Part shown: positions 45,926 to 55,040 of the stretch, piece after piece
How positions within the stretch are numbered: position 1 is the first letter of the stretch
Layout: each line of letters starts with the position of its first letter
Source of the DNA: M0108 sp937862735
Lineage (GTDB): Bacteria > Pseudomonadota > Gammaproteobacteria > Chromatiales > Chromatiaceae
Direction: 5' to 3'
DNA: 64,000 nucleotides
Assembly (NCBI GenBank): GCA_937862735.1
Contig: CALMDH010000139.1
Location: 49,488-113,487 of the forward strand
Translations under genes and position numbers: made by a program
Notes under the pieces: model-generated
Told to the model about the DNA's origin: nothing
Databases searched by the model: none
Seen by the model: the letters and a program-made list of their open reading frames with translations, nothing else

Positions 45926-46315
45926 GCGGGGGCTCCGGCTTACGGGTCGATGGCGGGGAAAAATAGCACAGCCGGGCCTTGGACGCCCCCTTCGGCGCGG
46001 TCGGTGCGGTCGATACCCCGGCCAGATGCAATTTTCACCCGGCGCGATGCCGGTTGCTTTCCCGGTCGCTATCAGGGCAGTCCCGTAGAGGTGCGTGGAG
46101 GGTTAGCGCGACGCTCCGCGACGCTCCGCCTTGCCCGCAGGCCAGGGCATTGTTAGATTAGCCGGCCCTGGACCTCGTCCGATGCCGAAGCGGCTGGCCT
46201 TGCGGCCAGGGTTACCCGGCCCGGGACCCGCCGGGACTTGTCAGGCCTCGGTCGCGAAGCTCCCGTTCTCCCCAGTCACCCCCTTTCATCATTGCTATCC
46301 CAAGGTAAGAGTTCG
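45926..46315. other. Divergent promoter region gatC / mreB
   Basis: 390 bp with no credible gene; expected to hold promoters for both. The only repeat is a short direct duplication (CGACGCTCCG twice, near 46109-46128). Confidence 0.6.
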
Positions 46316-47362
46316 ATGTTTTTTCGGCGCATTCGCGGGATGTTCTCGAACGATCTGTCGATCGACCTCGGGACGGCCAACACCCTCATCTATGTCCGCG
46401 GCCAAGGCATCGTCCTCAACGAGCCCTCGGTGGTGGCCATCCGCCAGGATCAGACCGGCGGCCCCAAGACGGTCGTGGCGGTGGGCGAGGAGGCCAAGCA
46501 GATGCTCGGCCGCACGCCCCAGAACATCACCGCCATCCGCCCCATGAAGGACGGCGTCATCGCCGACTTCACGGTGACGGAAAAGATGCTGCAATACTTC
46601 ATTCACAAGGCCCATGAGTCGCGCTTCATGCGTCCCAGCCCGCGGGTGCTGATTTGCGTCCCCTGTGGTTCCACCCAGGTCGAGCGCCGGGCCATCAAGG
46701 AGTCGGCGGCGGGGGCCGGGGCCCGGGAGGTCTTCCTCATCGAGGAGCCCATGGCTGCCGCCATCGGCGCCGGCCTGCCAGTGGATCAGGCCTGTGGCTC
46801 CATGGTGCTGGACATCGGCGGCGGCACCTCGGAGGTGGCGGTGCTGTCCCTCAACGGCATCGTCTATTCCAACTCTGTGCGCATCGGCGGGGATCGCTTC
46901 GACGAGGCGATCATTAACTACGTCCGCCGCAACTACGGCACCCTGATCGGCGAGGCGACGGCGGAGAAGGTCAAGCACGCCATTGGCTCCGCCTATCCCG
47001 GCAGCGAGGTGCGGGAGATCGAGGTCAAGGGCCGCAACCTCTCCGAGGGCATCCCCCGGGCCTTCAAGCTCAACAGCAACGAGATCCTGGAGGCCCTGGA
47101 GGAACCCCTGGCGGGTATCACCCGCGCCGTCAAGATCGCCCTGGAGCAGACCCCGCCGGAACTGGGGGCGGATGTGGCCGACCGCGGCATCGTCCTCACC
47201 GGCGGCGGCGCCCTACTGCGCGACATCGACCGCCTGCTGGCGGACGAGACCGGCCTGCCGGTGCTGGTGGCCGATGATCCCCTGACCTGCGTCGCCCGGG
47301 GTGGTGGCCGCGCCCTGGAGATGATCGACGAGCACGGCGCCGAGTTGTTCGTCCACGAATAG
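46316..47362 (+). CDS. mreB: Rod shape-determining protein MreB
   Basis: Actin-like ATPase that guides lateral wall synthesis with RodA/PBP2. 348 aa. MFFRRIRGMFSNDLSIDLGTANTLIYV begins the first phosphate motif; PCGSTQVERRAIKESA, IEEPMAAAIGAGLP, LDIGGGTSEVAVLSL and LTGGGALLRDIDRLL complete the actin fold. ATG 46316 gives the canonical membrane-targeting start. First gene of mreBCD-mrdAB; the 64-bp repeat at 47583 and about 300 bp separate it from mreC. Confidence 0.97.
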   Translation: MFFRRIRGMFSNDLSIDLGTANTLIYVRGQGIVLNEPSVVAIRQDQTGGPKTVVAVGEEAKQMLGRTPQNITAIRPMKDGVIADFTVTEKMLQYFIHKAHESRFMRPSPRVLICVPCGSTQVERRAIKESAAGAGAREVFLIEEPMAAAIGAGLPVDQACGSMVLDIGGGTSEVAVLSLNGIVYSNSVRIGGDRFDEAIINYVRRNYGTLIGEATAEKVKHAIGSAYPGSEVREIEVKGRNLSEGIPRAFKLNSNEILEALEEPLAGITRAVKIALEQTPPELGADVADRGIVLTGGGALLRDIDRLLADETGLPVLVADDPLTCVARGGGRALEMIDEHGAELFVHE

Positions 47363-47706
47363 CCCGGGGCCGGATCGGGCGCTTGATCGGAATCAGGACC
47401 AGGACGAGGGTTGGAACTCGGTTCGGGGCGGGCTGAGGCACGCCGGGCAGGCCGGCTGCCGTCTTAAAGCCGTTGCGGCGCCGCTCTGGCGGCTTGGCGA
47501 GCCTAACCGGGCGAGGTCGATATCCGCCCTGAACCGGTCCGTGGCCTGGCGCGGTGTTTGGCTCAGCGCCTCCGGCAGCTTAACGTGAAAGTCACGGTAA
47601 AGACTTTCATGTTCCGGGGTGTGGCTCGCAACCTCATGATAGTTAGAACGAGACTAGCCCTATCAAACCACTGTTTCTGCGCGGGCCCTCACCCACTTAC
47701 CGGGTA
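47363..47706. other. Long mreB-mreC gap containing a repeat
   Basis: About 300-340 bp, unusually long inside an mre operon. Contains one 64-bp repeat (47583-47646). The final 45 bases (from 47662) read as the conserved MreC N-terminus. Confidence 0.6.
47583..47646 (+). repeat. 64-bp repeat family B, copy 4
   Basis: ACGTGAAAGTCACGGTAAAG at the start, CTCATGATAGTTAG at the end; has an 8-bp perfect inverted repeat TGAAAGTC/GACTTTCA. Ends 15 bases before the mreC homology. Confidence 0.85.
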
Positions 47707-48780
47707 GTGATCGCGGTCCTCCTCTCCATTGGCCTCATGGTGGCCGATCAGCGTCAGCACCTGCTGGAGCCGCTGCGCTCGGCCCTGTCCTTGCTGGTGA
47801 CCCCCCTGCACTATCTCGCCAACCTGCCCGACGCGGTGGTCCGGTCCGTCCGGGACCGCTTCACCCCCGAGTCCTCCCTGCGCCAGGACCATGCCAGCCT
47901 CCAGGCCGAGAATCTGGCCCTCAAGGGGCGGCTGCAACGCCTGGAGTCCCTGGAGGCCGAAAACCGCCGCCTTCATGACCTGCTGGGGTCGTCCTTTCGG
48001 GTGGGGGAGCGGGTTCTGATCGCGGAACTCCTGTCCGTGGATCTGGACCCCTACCGTCATCAGGTGCTGATCAACAAGGGTAGCGCCTCGGGGGTCTTCA
48101 TCGGCCAGCCGGTCCTGGATGCCAAGGCCGTCATGGGCCAGGTGGTCCGGGTCGGCCCGACCACGGCCACCGTCCTGCTCATCAGCGATGCCGCCCATGG
48201 CCTGCCGGTGCGGGTCAACCGCAACGGACTGCGCGCCGTGGCCCGGGGCACGGGGCTGATCAATCAACTCGATCTGGCCTACGTCCCCCACGATGCCGAC
48301 CTGGCGGAGGGCGACTTGCTGGTGACCTCCGGCCTGGGGGGGCGTTTCCCCGCCGGTTATCCGGTGGCGCGGGTCAATGAGGTCAAGCGCGAGTCCGGCC
48401 AGCCCTTCGCCCGGGTCACCGCCACCCCGCTGGCCCAGCTTGACAGTGGCCATGAGGCGCTGCTGGTCTGGACTTTGCCCGAGGAAGGACGAACCCCCGA
48501 CCTGGTCGAGGAGCGGGGGCCAGAGCAGCTCGGTGATCCGGCAAGTGATCAGGTCATTGATCAGGTAAAAGATCAGGGAACGGAACGGCGGAACGGGAAG
48601 GAGAAGGAAACGCAGCGCGAGATGGTAGAGGGGCGGGAAGGGGGCAGGGATCAGGTCAAGTTCAAGGATCAGAACAAGGATAAGGACAGGGATCAGGATA
48701 AGGTCAAGGGTCAGGACAAGGCCAAGGAGCAAAACAAGGATCAAGCGAAGGAAAGGGCTGGGGAGGGCGCCCGGCCATGA
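47707..48780 (+). CDS. mreC: Rod shape-determining protein MreC
   Basis: Periplasmic scaffold of the elongasome with one N-terminal transmembrane helix, a coiled coil (about 60-100) and a two-barrel core (AELLSVDLDPYRHQVLINKG, GLGGRFPAGYPVARV). The first standard start is GTG 47707 (357 aa), but the frame reads KPLFLRGPSPTYRV from 47662, matching the usual MreC N-terminus, preceded by ATC where ATG is expected. The real start may therefore be the ATC or an upstream CTG. The last about 85 residues are a Lys/Asp/Gln-rich repetitive tail (KDRDQDKVKGQDKAKEQNKD) absent from ordinary MreC. Overlaps mreD by 4 bp. Confidence 0.93.
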   Translation: MIAVLLSIGLMVADQRQHLLEPLRSALSLLVTPLHYLANLPDAVVRSVRDRFTPESSLRQDHASLQAENLALKGRLQRLESLEAENRRLHDLLGSSFRVGERVLIAELLSVDLDPYRHQVLINKGSASGVFIGQPVLDAKAVMGQVVRVGPTTATVLLISDAAHGLPVRVNRNGLRAVARGTGLINQLDLAYVPHDADLAEGDLLVTSGLGGRFPAGYPVARVNEVKRESGQPFARVTATPLAQLDSGHEALLVWTLPEEGRTPDLVEERGPEQLGDPASDQVIDQVKDQGTERRNGKEKETQREMVEGREGGRDQVKFKDQNKDKDRDQDKVKGQDKAKEQNKDQAKERAGEGARP

Positions 48781-49259
48781 CCGCGACCTTACGCGGCTGG
48801 GTGTTTTTCCTGAGTCTGGGCCTGGCCTTCCTCCTCACCCTTCTGCCGCTGCCGGGCTGGGCGCTGGAACTGCGCCCCCCCTGGGTGGCCCTGACGCTGG
48901 TCTTCTGGCTGCTGGCCGCGCCGGAGCGGGTCGGGGTCTTCTGGGCCTGGGCCATGGGCCTGCTGCTGGATGTCGCCATCGGCACGACCCTCGGCCAGCA
49001 TGCCCTGAGCCTGGCGGTGATGGCCTGGGTCGCGGTCAGCCTGCATCGGCGTCTGCGCCTCTTTCCCCTCTTTCAGCAGGCTCTCGCGGTCTGGCTGCTG
49101 CTGCTTCTGGAACGGCTGGTGTCGCTCTGGGTCATGGGGGCCCTGGGACAGCCGACCCCGGGCCTGCCCTACTGGTGGTCGCCCCTGACCGGCCTCCTCG
49201 TCTGGCCCCTGTTCGCCCTCCTGGGCCGCGAGCCCCGGCGCGGCTGGCCGGGACTCTGA
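48777..49259 (+). CDS. mreD: Rod shape-determining protein MreD
   Basis: 160-aa inner-membrane protein with five to six helices; RPPWVALTLVFWLLAAPERVGVFWAWAMGLLLDVAIGTTLGQHAL is diagnostic. Overlaps mreC (ATGA) and is followed by mrdA after 6 bp. Part of the elongasome. Confidence 0.93.
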   Translation: MTATLRGWVFFLSLGLAFLLTLLPLPGWALELRPPWVALTLVFWLLAAPERVGVFWAWAMGLLLDVAIGTTLGQHALSLAVMAWVAVSLHRRLRLFPLFQQALAVWLLLLLERLVSLWVMGALGQPTPGLPYWWSPLTGLLVWPLFALLGREPRRGWPGL

Positions 49260-49265
49260 GGCCCC

Positions 49266-51149
49266 ATGGCCGGCTCCTGGTTTCATGCCGACGCCGCTGA
49301 ACGCCGCGCCTTCACTCGCCGCGCCTGGGTGGCGGCCATTCTGGCCAGCCTCCTCCTGCTGCTGGTGGTGGCGCGGGTCGCCCAGTTGCAGATCCACCGG
49401 CACCAGCATTTTTCCACCCTCTCCCAGGACAACCGGGTGCGGCTGGAGCCCCTGCCGCCGGTGCGGGGGCTGATCTACGACGCCCACGGCGTGCCCCTGG
49501 CGACCAACGAGCCCTCCTTCACCCTGACCGTGGCCCCGTACAAGGCCAAGGACCTGGGGACGCTGTTCGCGGAGCTGGGGGCGATCGTGCCCATCGCCGA
49601 GGCGGACCTCAAGCGCTTCGAACGCCTGCGCCGCCAGGGCTCCCCCTATCAGGCGGTCCCCCTGCGCCTGCATCTCACCGAGGAGGAGATCGCCCGCCTC
49701 TCCCTGGAGGGCCACCGCTTTCCCGCGGTGGATATCCGCACCGACCTGCTGCGGACCTATCCTCAGGGCCCCCTCACGGGGCATGTGCTGGGTTATGTCG
49801 GACGGATCGACGAGGAGGAGCTCCAGCGCATCGACCAGGGCGCCTACCGGGGCACGGACTTCATCGGCAAGAACGGGCTGGAAAAGGCCTACGAGGCCGT
49901 GCTCCATGGCCAGGTCGGTTATCGCCAGGTGGAGGTGAACGCCAAGGGACGGGTCCTGCGCACCCTGGAGAGCCAGCCGCCGGTGCCCGGCAAGGACCTG
50001 CGCCTGCACCTGGACATCCGCCTGCAACGGGACGCGGCGGCGGCCCTGGGCCAGCGGCGCGGCGCCGTGGCCGCCCTGGACCCGCGCACTGGTGGCGTCC
50101 TGGCCCTGGTCAGCAATCCCGGCTTCGATCCCAACCCCTTTGTCGAGGGGATCGGCACCCAGGAATATGCCGCCCTGCGCGATGATCCCGACGTGCCCCT
50201 GTTCGACCGCGCCCTGCGCGGCCAGTATCCACCCGGGTCCACCATCAAACCCTTCATCGCCCTGGCGGGGCTGGAGAACGGCGTCATCACCCCGCGCCAG
50301 GCCAAGCATTGTGGCGGTCATTACCAACTGCCCGGCCAATCCCATCGCTATCGGGACTGGCGCAAGGGGGGGCATGGGTCCGTGGACCTGCGCCGGTCCA
50401 TCGTCGAATCCTGCGACATCTATTACTACGATCTCGCCCATGACCTGGGGATCGACCGGCTGGGCGATTTCCTGGCGAAATTCCATTTTGGCCGCAAAAC
50501 CGGGGTCGATCTGGCGGGAGAACTCGGCGGTCTCCTCCCCTCCCGGGAGTGGAAGCGCCGGGTGCGCAACCAGGCCTGGTACCCCGGCGAGACCCTGATC
50601 GTCGGTATCGGTCAGGGCGCCTTCCTCGCCACGCCCCTGCAACTGGCGGCGGCGACTGCCGCCCTGGCCAATGGCGGCCGTTACGTGGAGCCGCGGGTGG
50701 CCAAAAGCATGGAGGCGGGCGCCGACCAGCCGGAGGCCATCCCCGCCCCGGGGCGTCCGTTGGGTTTGGACCCCAGTCACCTGGAGGACGTGGTCCAGGC
50801 CATGATCCAGGTGGTGGAAAGCCCCCGGGGCACCGCCAAGCGCATCCGCAGCCCGGCCTATCGCATCGCCGGCAAGACCGGCACGGCCCAGGTCTTCACC
50901 GTCGGCCAGAAGGAGACCTACAAGGAAAAACAGGTGGCGGAGCGCAAGCGCGATCATGCCCTCTTCATCGCCTATGCCCCGGTCGATGACCCGCGCATCG
51001 CCCTGGCGGTAGTGGTGGAAAATGGAGGGCACGGTGGCGCCGTGGCGGCCCCTGTGGCCCGTGCCGTCCTGGACAGCTACCTGCTGGGTACCGGGCCCGC
51101 CGGGGAGTTGAGCTTAACCGGAGAGGAGGAGGCCGAAGATGGCGACTGA
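49266..51149 (+). CDS. mrdA: Penicillin-binding protein 2 (elongasome transpeptidase)
   Basis: Bifunctional-domain class B PBP cross-linking lateral wall peptidoglycan. 627 aa. N-terminal signal anchor (VAAILASLLLLLVVARVAQLQ), dimerisation/pedestal region (RGLIYDAHGVPLATNEPSFTL), catalytic SxxK in PPGSTIKPFIALAG, SxN equivalent in SCDIYYYDLAHDLG, and KTGT in IAGKTGTAQV. ATG 49266 opens MAGSWFHADAAERRAFTRR. Overlaps mrdB by 11 bp. Confidence 0.96.
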   Translation: MAGSWFHADAAERRAFTRRAWVAAILASLLLLLVVARVAQLQIHRHQHFSTLSQDNRVRLEPLPPVRGLIYDAHGVPLATNEPSFTLTVAPYKAKDLGTLFAELGAIVPIAEADLKRFERLRRQGSPYQAVPLRLHLTEEEIARLSLEGHRFPAVDIRTDLLRTYPQGPLTGHVLGYVGRIDEEELQRIDQGAYRGTDFIGKNGLEKAYEAVLHGQVGYRQVEVNAKGRVLRTLESQPPVPGKDLRLHLDIRLQRDAAAALGQRRGAVAALDPRTGGVLALVSNPGFDPNPFVEGIGTQEYAALRDDPDVPLFDRALRGQYPPGSTIKPFIALAGLENGVITPRQAKHCGGHYQLPGQSHRYRDWRKGGHGSVDLRRSIVESCDIYYYDLAHDLGIDRLGDFLAKFHFGRKTGVDLAGELGGLLPSREWKRRVRNQAWYPGETLIVGIGQGAFLATPLQLAAATAALANGGRYVEPRVAKSMEAGADQPEAIPAPGRPLGLDPSHLEDVVQAMIQVVESPRGTAKRIRSPAYRIAGKTGTAQVFTVGQKETYKEKQVAERKRDHALFIAYAPVDDPRIALAVVVENGGHGGAVAAPVARAVLDSYLLGTGPAGELSLTGEEEAEDGD

Positions 51150-52413
51150 AGCGGGCGGTCCCGAGCCCGATCTAAGCCCGGCGTCGGGCCTGAACGGGGG
51201 GGCTGGCCTGAACCGGGGGGTGGAATCAGGCCGCGGTTCGGTCCTGAGTCGGATCCCAGGCCAGGGACTGGGCCTGAACCTGGATGGCGGGGCCGTGGCC
51301 CGACCCCTGGGTCTGGCTCAGCGTCTGCACCTGGACCTGCCCCTGGTCTTTGCCCTGTTGCTGGCCGCCGGTTATGGCCTGTTGGTGCTCTCCAGCGCCA
51401 TCGACCAAGACCCGGAGCGACTGGAGGCCCAGCTCGTGCGTCTGGGGCTGGCCTTCACGGTCATGGTCGTCGTCGCCCAGGTCCCCCCCGCGCTCTGGCG
51501 GCGCCTGGCGGTACCCCTCTACGTCGCCGGGGTGCTCACCCTGGTGGCCGTGCTGCTGGTCGGGGAGATCGGCAAGGGGGCCCAGCGCTGGCTGGACCTG
51601 GGGGTCTTGCGTTTTCAGCCCTCGGAACTGCTCAAGCTGGGCGTGCCGCTGTTGCTGGCCTGGTTCCTGGCCCTGCGGCCCCTGCCGCCGGGGGCCTGGC
51701 GGACCCTAGGGGCGCTGGTCCTGACCGCCCTGCCGGCGGTGCTCATCGCCCGCCAGCCGGATCTGGGCACGGCCCTGCTGGTGGGCAGCGCCGGGCTCGC
51801 GGTGCTCTTTCTTGCGGGCCTGTCCTGGCGCCTGATCGCCTTTCTGGCGGCGACCGCCGCCGCCCTCGCGCCCCTGCTGTGGAGCCAGATGCTGGACTAC
51901 CAGAAGAACCGGGTCCTGACCCTCTTCGACCCGGAGCGCGACCCCCTGGGCACCGGTTACCACATCATCCAGTCCCAGATCGCCATCGGTTCCGGCGGGG
52001 TCTATGGCAAGGGCTGGGGCCAGGGCACCCAGTCGCATCTCGAGTTTCTGCCGGAACGTTCCACCGACTTCATCTTCGCCGTCCTCGGGGAGGAACTGGG
52101 GCTGTTCGGCGTCCTGGCCCTGATGGGCGTCTACCTCTTCATCGTCTTTCGCGGCCTCTACCTCGCCAGCCAGTGCCAGGACAGCTTCGGCCGCCTGCTG
52201 GCGGGCGGCCTGACCCTGATCTTCTTCGTCTATGTCTTCGTCAACACGGGCATGGTCTCCGGCCTCTTGCCGGTGGTCGGCGTGCCCCTGCCCCTGGTCA
52301 GCTATGGCGGCACCTCCATGGTGACCCTGCTCGCCGGCTTCGGTCTTATCATGTCGATGTACACCCATCCGGTCGCGCCTGGGCGGGGCGGTCGCGCCGC
52401 TCCTCGCCGGTGA
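51139..52413 (+). CDS. mrdB: Rod shape-determining peptidoglycan glycosyltransferase RodA
   Basis: SEDS-family polymerase working with PBP2; 424 aa with ten transmembrane helices. KGAQRWLDLGVLRFQPSELLKLGVPLLLAW, ARQPDLGTALLVG (catalytic Asp), QKNRVLTLFDPERDPLGTGYHI and SGLLPVVGVPLPLVSYGGTSM are canonical. The first about 57 residues (LSPASGLNGGAGLNRGVESG) are a Gly/Ser/Arg-rich low-complexity extension before the usual RLHLDLPLVFALL; an internal start after it would restore standard size. Ends the mre-mrd cluster. Confidence 0.95.
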   Translation: MATEAGGPEPDLSPASGLNGGAGLNRGVESGRGSVLSRIPGQGLGLNLDGGAVARPLGLAQRLHLDLPLVFALLLAAGYGLLVLSSAIDQDPERLEAQLVRLGLAFTVMVVVAQVPPALWRRLAVPLYVAGVLTLVAVLLVGEIGKGAQRWLDLGVLRFQPSELLKLGVPLLLAWFLALRPLPPGAWRTLGALVLTALPAVLIARQPDLGTALLVGSAGLAVLFLAGLSWRLIAFLAATAAALAPLLWSQMLDYQKNRVLTLFDPERDPLGTGYHIIQSQIAIGSGGVYGKGWGQGTQSHLEFLPERSTDFIFAVLGEELGLFGVLALMGVYLFIVFRGLYLASQCQDSFGRLLAGGLTLIFFVYVFVNTGMVSGLLPVVGVPLPLVSYGGTSMVTLLAGFGLIMSMYTHPVAPGRGGRAAPRR

Positions 52414-52772
52414 GGGTGGCGCGGCCGGACCTTGGTGGCAGCGCCACCTCATTAGCGGCGGGCCTCGTGGCGCGGTGAGCCCGATGCCTGGTTCACCTCC
52501 GGCGCAGCCCTTCCACTGCCCATGCCAGAGTCACCTTTTCCCGACCTGGCGATCACTTTCTGGAGATCATTTTCCTGAGGGGTTCGCCACCCCCCCCCTT
52601 TTGAGGAAAGGGAGGATTGGTGACTTTCATGCATACAAGCGCCGTGCTATCCCTGGATCGTTTCCAGCTACCTCCCCTTGCCTCTCTCCCGATATGACCC
52701 AACTCTGTCGGGCTGACCCGCCATCCACCGCCGCCCGCCTGGCGGTCTGACCCACCCCTCCGGAGACCCGCC
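52414..52772. other. Intergenic region mrdB / CbbQ-like gene
   Basis: 359 bp with no credible gene, no clear terminator and no repeat element found. Only local C/T-rich tracts (near 52590-52610) stand out. Confidence 0.55.
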
Positions 52773-53591
52773 GTGCGCCATTCCCTCGAAGTCATCCAGC
52801 CCGAGGCCAACTTCATCACGGACGAACCCTATTACGAGGCCGTGGGGGATGAGATCCAGGTCTTCACCGCCGCCTACGCCAACGGCCTGCCGATCCTCCT
52901 CAAGGGACCCACGGGTTGCGGCAAGACCCGTTTCATGGAACACATGGCCTGGCGCCTCAAGCGCCCCCTCATCACCGTCTCCTGCCACGACGACCTCACC
53001 TCCTCGGACCTGGTCGGCCGCTATCTGGTCAAGGGCGGCGAGACCCTGTGGGTCGATGGCCCCCTGGCGCGGGCGGTGCGCTGCGGGGGCATCTGCTACC
53101 TGGACGAGATCGTCGATGCGCGCAAGGACACCACCGTGGTCATCCATCCCCTGGCCGACGACCGCCGCGTCCTGCCCATGGAAAAGCTCGGGGAGCTGCT
53201 GGAGGCCCCGGACGACTTCTGCCTGGCCATCTCCTACAACCCCGGCTACCAGAGCGTGCTCAAGGACCTCAAGCCCTCCACCCGCCAGCGCTTCGTCGCC
53301 CTGGAGTTCGCTTATCCGGACGCCGAACTGGAGCGGCGCATCCTGGAGCAGGAGACCGGCATCGACCCCGGCCAGGCACGCCAACTGGTCAAGTTCGCCC
53401 ACATGACCCGCAACCTGCGTGGCCAGGGCCTGGACGAGGGCGCCTCCACCCGCCTGCTGGTCCACGCCGCCAAGCTCATGGTCGCCGGCGTGGCCCCGGT
53501 GGTCGCCTGCCGCGCCGCCATCGCCCAGGCCCTGACCGACGACGGCGACATGCTGGCGGCGATCAACGAGTTGTCCGCTTCGCTGTTCTGA
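52773..53591 (+). CDS. MoxR-type AAA+ ATPase, CbbQ/NirQ/NorQ family
   Basis: 272-aa AAA+ chaperone ATPase. PYYEAVGDEIQVFTAA, Walker A KGPTGCGKTRFMEHMAW, Walker B GGICYLDEIVDARKDT, sensor LAISYNPGYQSVLKDLKPSTRQRF and the C-terminal VACRAAIAQALTDD are typical of CbbQ/NorQ proteins that activate RuBisCO or nitric-oxide reductase with a VWA partner (CbbO/NorD). Neither RuBisCO, nor norBC, nor a VWA gene is nearby. The start is a GTG at 52773 with CGGAG 8 bases upstream. Confidence 0.88.
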   Translation: MRHSLEVIQPEANFITDEPYYEAVGDEIQVFTAAYANGLPILLKGPTGCGKTRFMEHMAWRLKRPLITVSCHDDLTSSDLVGRYLVKGGETLWVDGPLARAVRCGGICYLDEIVDARKDTTVVIHPLADDRRVLPMEKLGELLEAPDDFCLAISYNPGYQSVLKDLKPSTRQRFVALEFAYPDAELERRILEQETGIDPGQARQLVKFAHMTRNLRGQGLDEGASTRLLVHAAKLMVAGVAPVVACRAAIAQALTDDGDMLAAINELSASLF

Positions 53592-53755
53592 ACCACAGGT
53601 TAGTCCCGGGGACTCGTCAACCAACCCTAGCCGCCGCGGTTGACTGAGGGTGTGATCCGGTTACCATGCCGCATCCCCCCCCTTGCGGCTCGATGGCCGG
53701 CTTTGTGGCCCGACGGCCAGGCAAGGATCCCGTATCCAATGGATATCGATCTGTC

Positions 53756-54820
53756 ATGCCTCACCCTACCGAAATCCTGGCCGTCCAGCCTGTGGCCATC
53801 CCCGGGCAGATGCCGGTCACGCCGCCACTGCGCCACGATTGGTCCCGCGACGAGATCCTGGCCCTGCTCGACCAGCCGTTCATGGATCTGGTCTTCCAGG
53901 CCCAGGCCACCCATCGGGCTCACTTCGACCCCAACCGCATCCAGGTCAGCACCCTGCTCAGCATCAAGACCGGCGCCTGCCCGGAAGACTGTGGTTATTG
54001 TTCCCAGAGCGCTCGGCATGGCACCGAGCTGGAGCCCGAGCGTCTGCTGCCCCTGGCGGAGGTGACCGCCGCCGCGGCGGCGGCCAAGGCCCAGGGCGCC
54101 ACCCGTTTCTGCATGGGGGCCGCCTGGCGCAATCCCACGGACAAGCATCTGGACCAGGTGGCGGCGATGATCAGCGCCGTCCATGACCTGGGCCTGGAGA
54201 CCTGCGTCACCCTGGGCATGCTCACCGCCGACCAGACCCACCGCCTCAAGGCCGCCGGTCTGGACTATTACAACCACAACCTGGACACCTCGCCGGAGTT
54301 TTACGGTCAGGTCATCACCACCCGCACCTATCAGGACCGCCTCGACACCCTGGCGCGGGTCCAAGGGGCGGGCATCAAGGTGTGCAGCGGCGGCATCCTC
54401 GGTATGGGCGAGTCCCGCCAGGATCGCGCCGCCCTGCTGCAACAGCTTGCCAATCTCAGCCAGCACCCCGAGTCCGTGCCCATCAACCTGCTGGTCCAGG
54501 TTGAGGGCACCCCCCTCCATGGCACGCCCCGGCTCGATCCCCTGGAGTTCGTGCGCACCATCGCTGTCGCCCGCCTGCTCATGCCCGCCTCCCATGTGCG
54601 CCTGTCCGCCGGCCGCGCCGACATGAGCGACGAGTTGCAGGCCCTGTGCTTCCTGGCGGGGGCCAATTCCGTCTTCTATGGCGAGCGCCTGCTGACCACC
54701 CCCAACACGGTGGGTGATCGGGATCTGGACCTCTTCCGCCGCCTCGGCCTGTCCTTCGAGACCCTGGACGCGGCGGAACGGGATCATCCCGGTCCTTGCG
54801 AGCGCTGCGCCACCCACTGA
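53756..54820 (+). CDS. bioB: Biotin synthase
   Basis: Radical-SAM enzyme inserting sulfur into dethiobiotin. 354 aa. The 4Fe-4S/SAM motif is GACPEDCGYCSQSARH (CX3CX2C); ARG of the 2Fe-2S site and VEGTPLHGTPRLDP, YYNHNLDTSPEFYG and SSGRADMSDELQA-like (SAGRADMSDELQALCF) are present. The Cys residues for the auxiliary cluster include the one in KVCSGGILGMGES. ATG 53756 was chosen as the most upstream start that fits the family. The gap to bioF is about 220 bp, so the two may have separate promoters. Confidence 0.96.
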   Translation: MPHPTEILAVQPVAIPGQMPVTPPLRHDWSRDEILALLDQPFMDLVFQAQATHRAHFDPNRIQVSTLLSIKTGACPEDCGYCSQSARHGTELEPERLLPLAEVTAAAAAAKAQGATRFCMGAAWRNPTDKHLDQVAAMISAVHDLGLETCVTLGMLTADQTHRLKAAGLDYYNHNLDTSPEFYGQVITTRTYQDRLDTLARVQGAGIKVCSGGILGMGESRQDRAALLQQLANLSQHPESVPINLLVQVEGTPLHGTPRLDPLEFVRTIAVARLLMPASHVRLSAGRADMSDELQALCFLAGANSVFYGERLLTTPNTVGDRDLDLFRRLGLSFETLDAAERDHPGPCERCATH

Positions 54821-55040
54821 GCTAGCGGCGGTGATCCCCGTCCCCATCCCCATCAGGGTGCTCATCTGCCATCAAGGCTCGATTGTGCCGGGTCGGGTGG
54901 CCTTTGACGGGGGGCGCCGTGAATCCGTGCCTGGAGGCTTGACGACCGCATCCCTGCGGTCGACACCCCCGTCAGAGGCCACTAGACCCTTCCTTCCCAG
55001 ATCGAGAACTGAAGTCCCTCGGGGATAAGGGCTGGACCGG

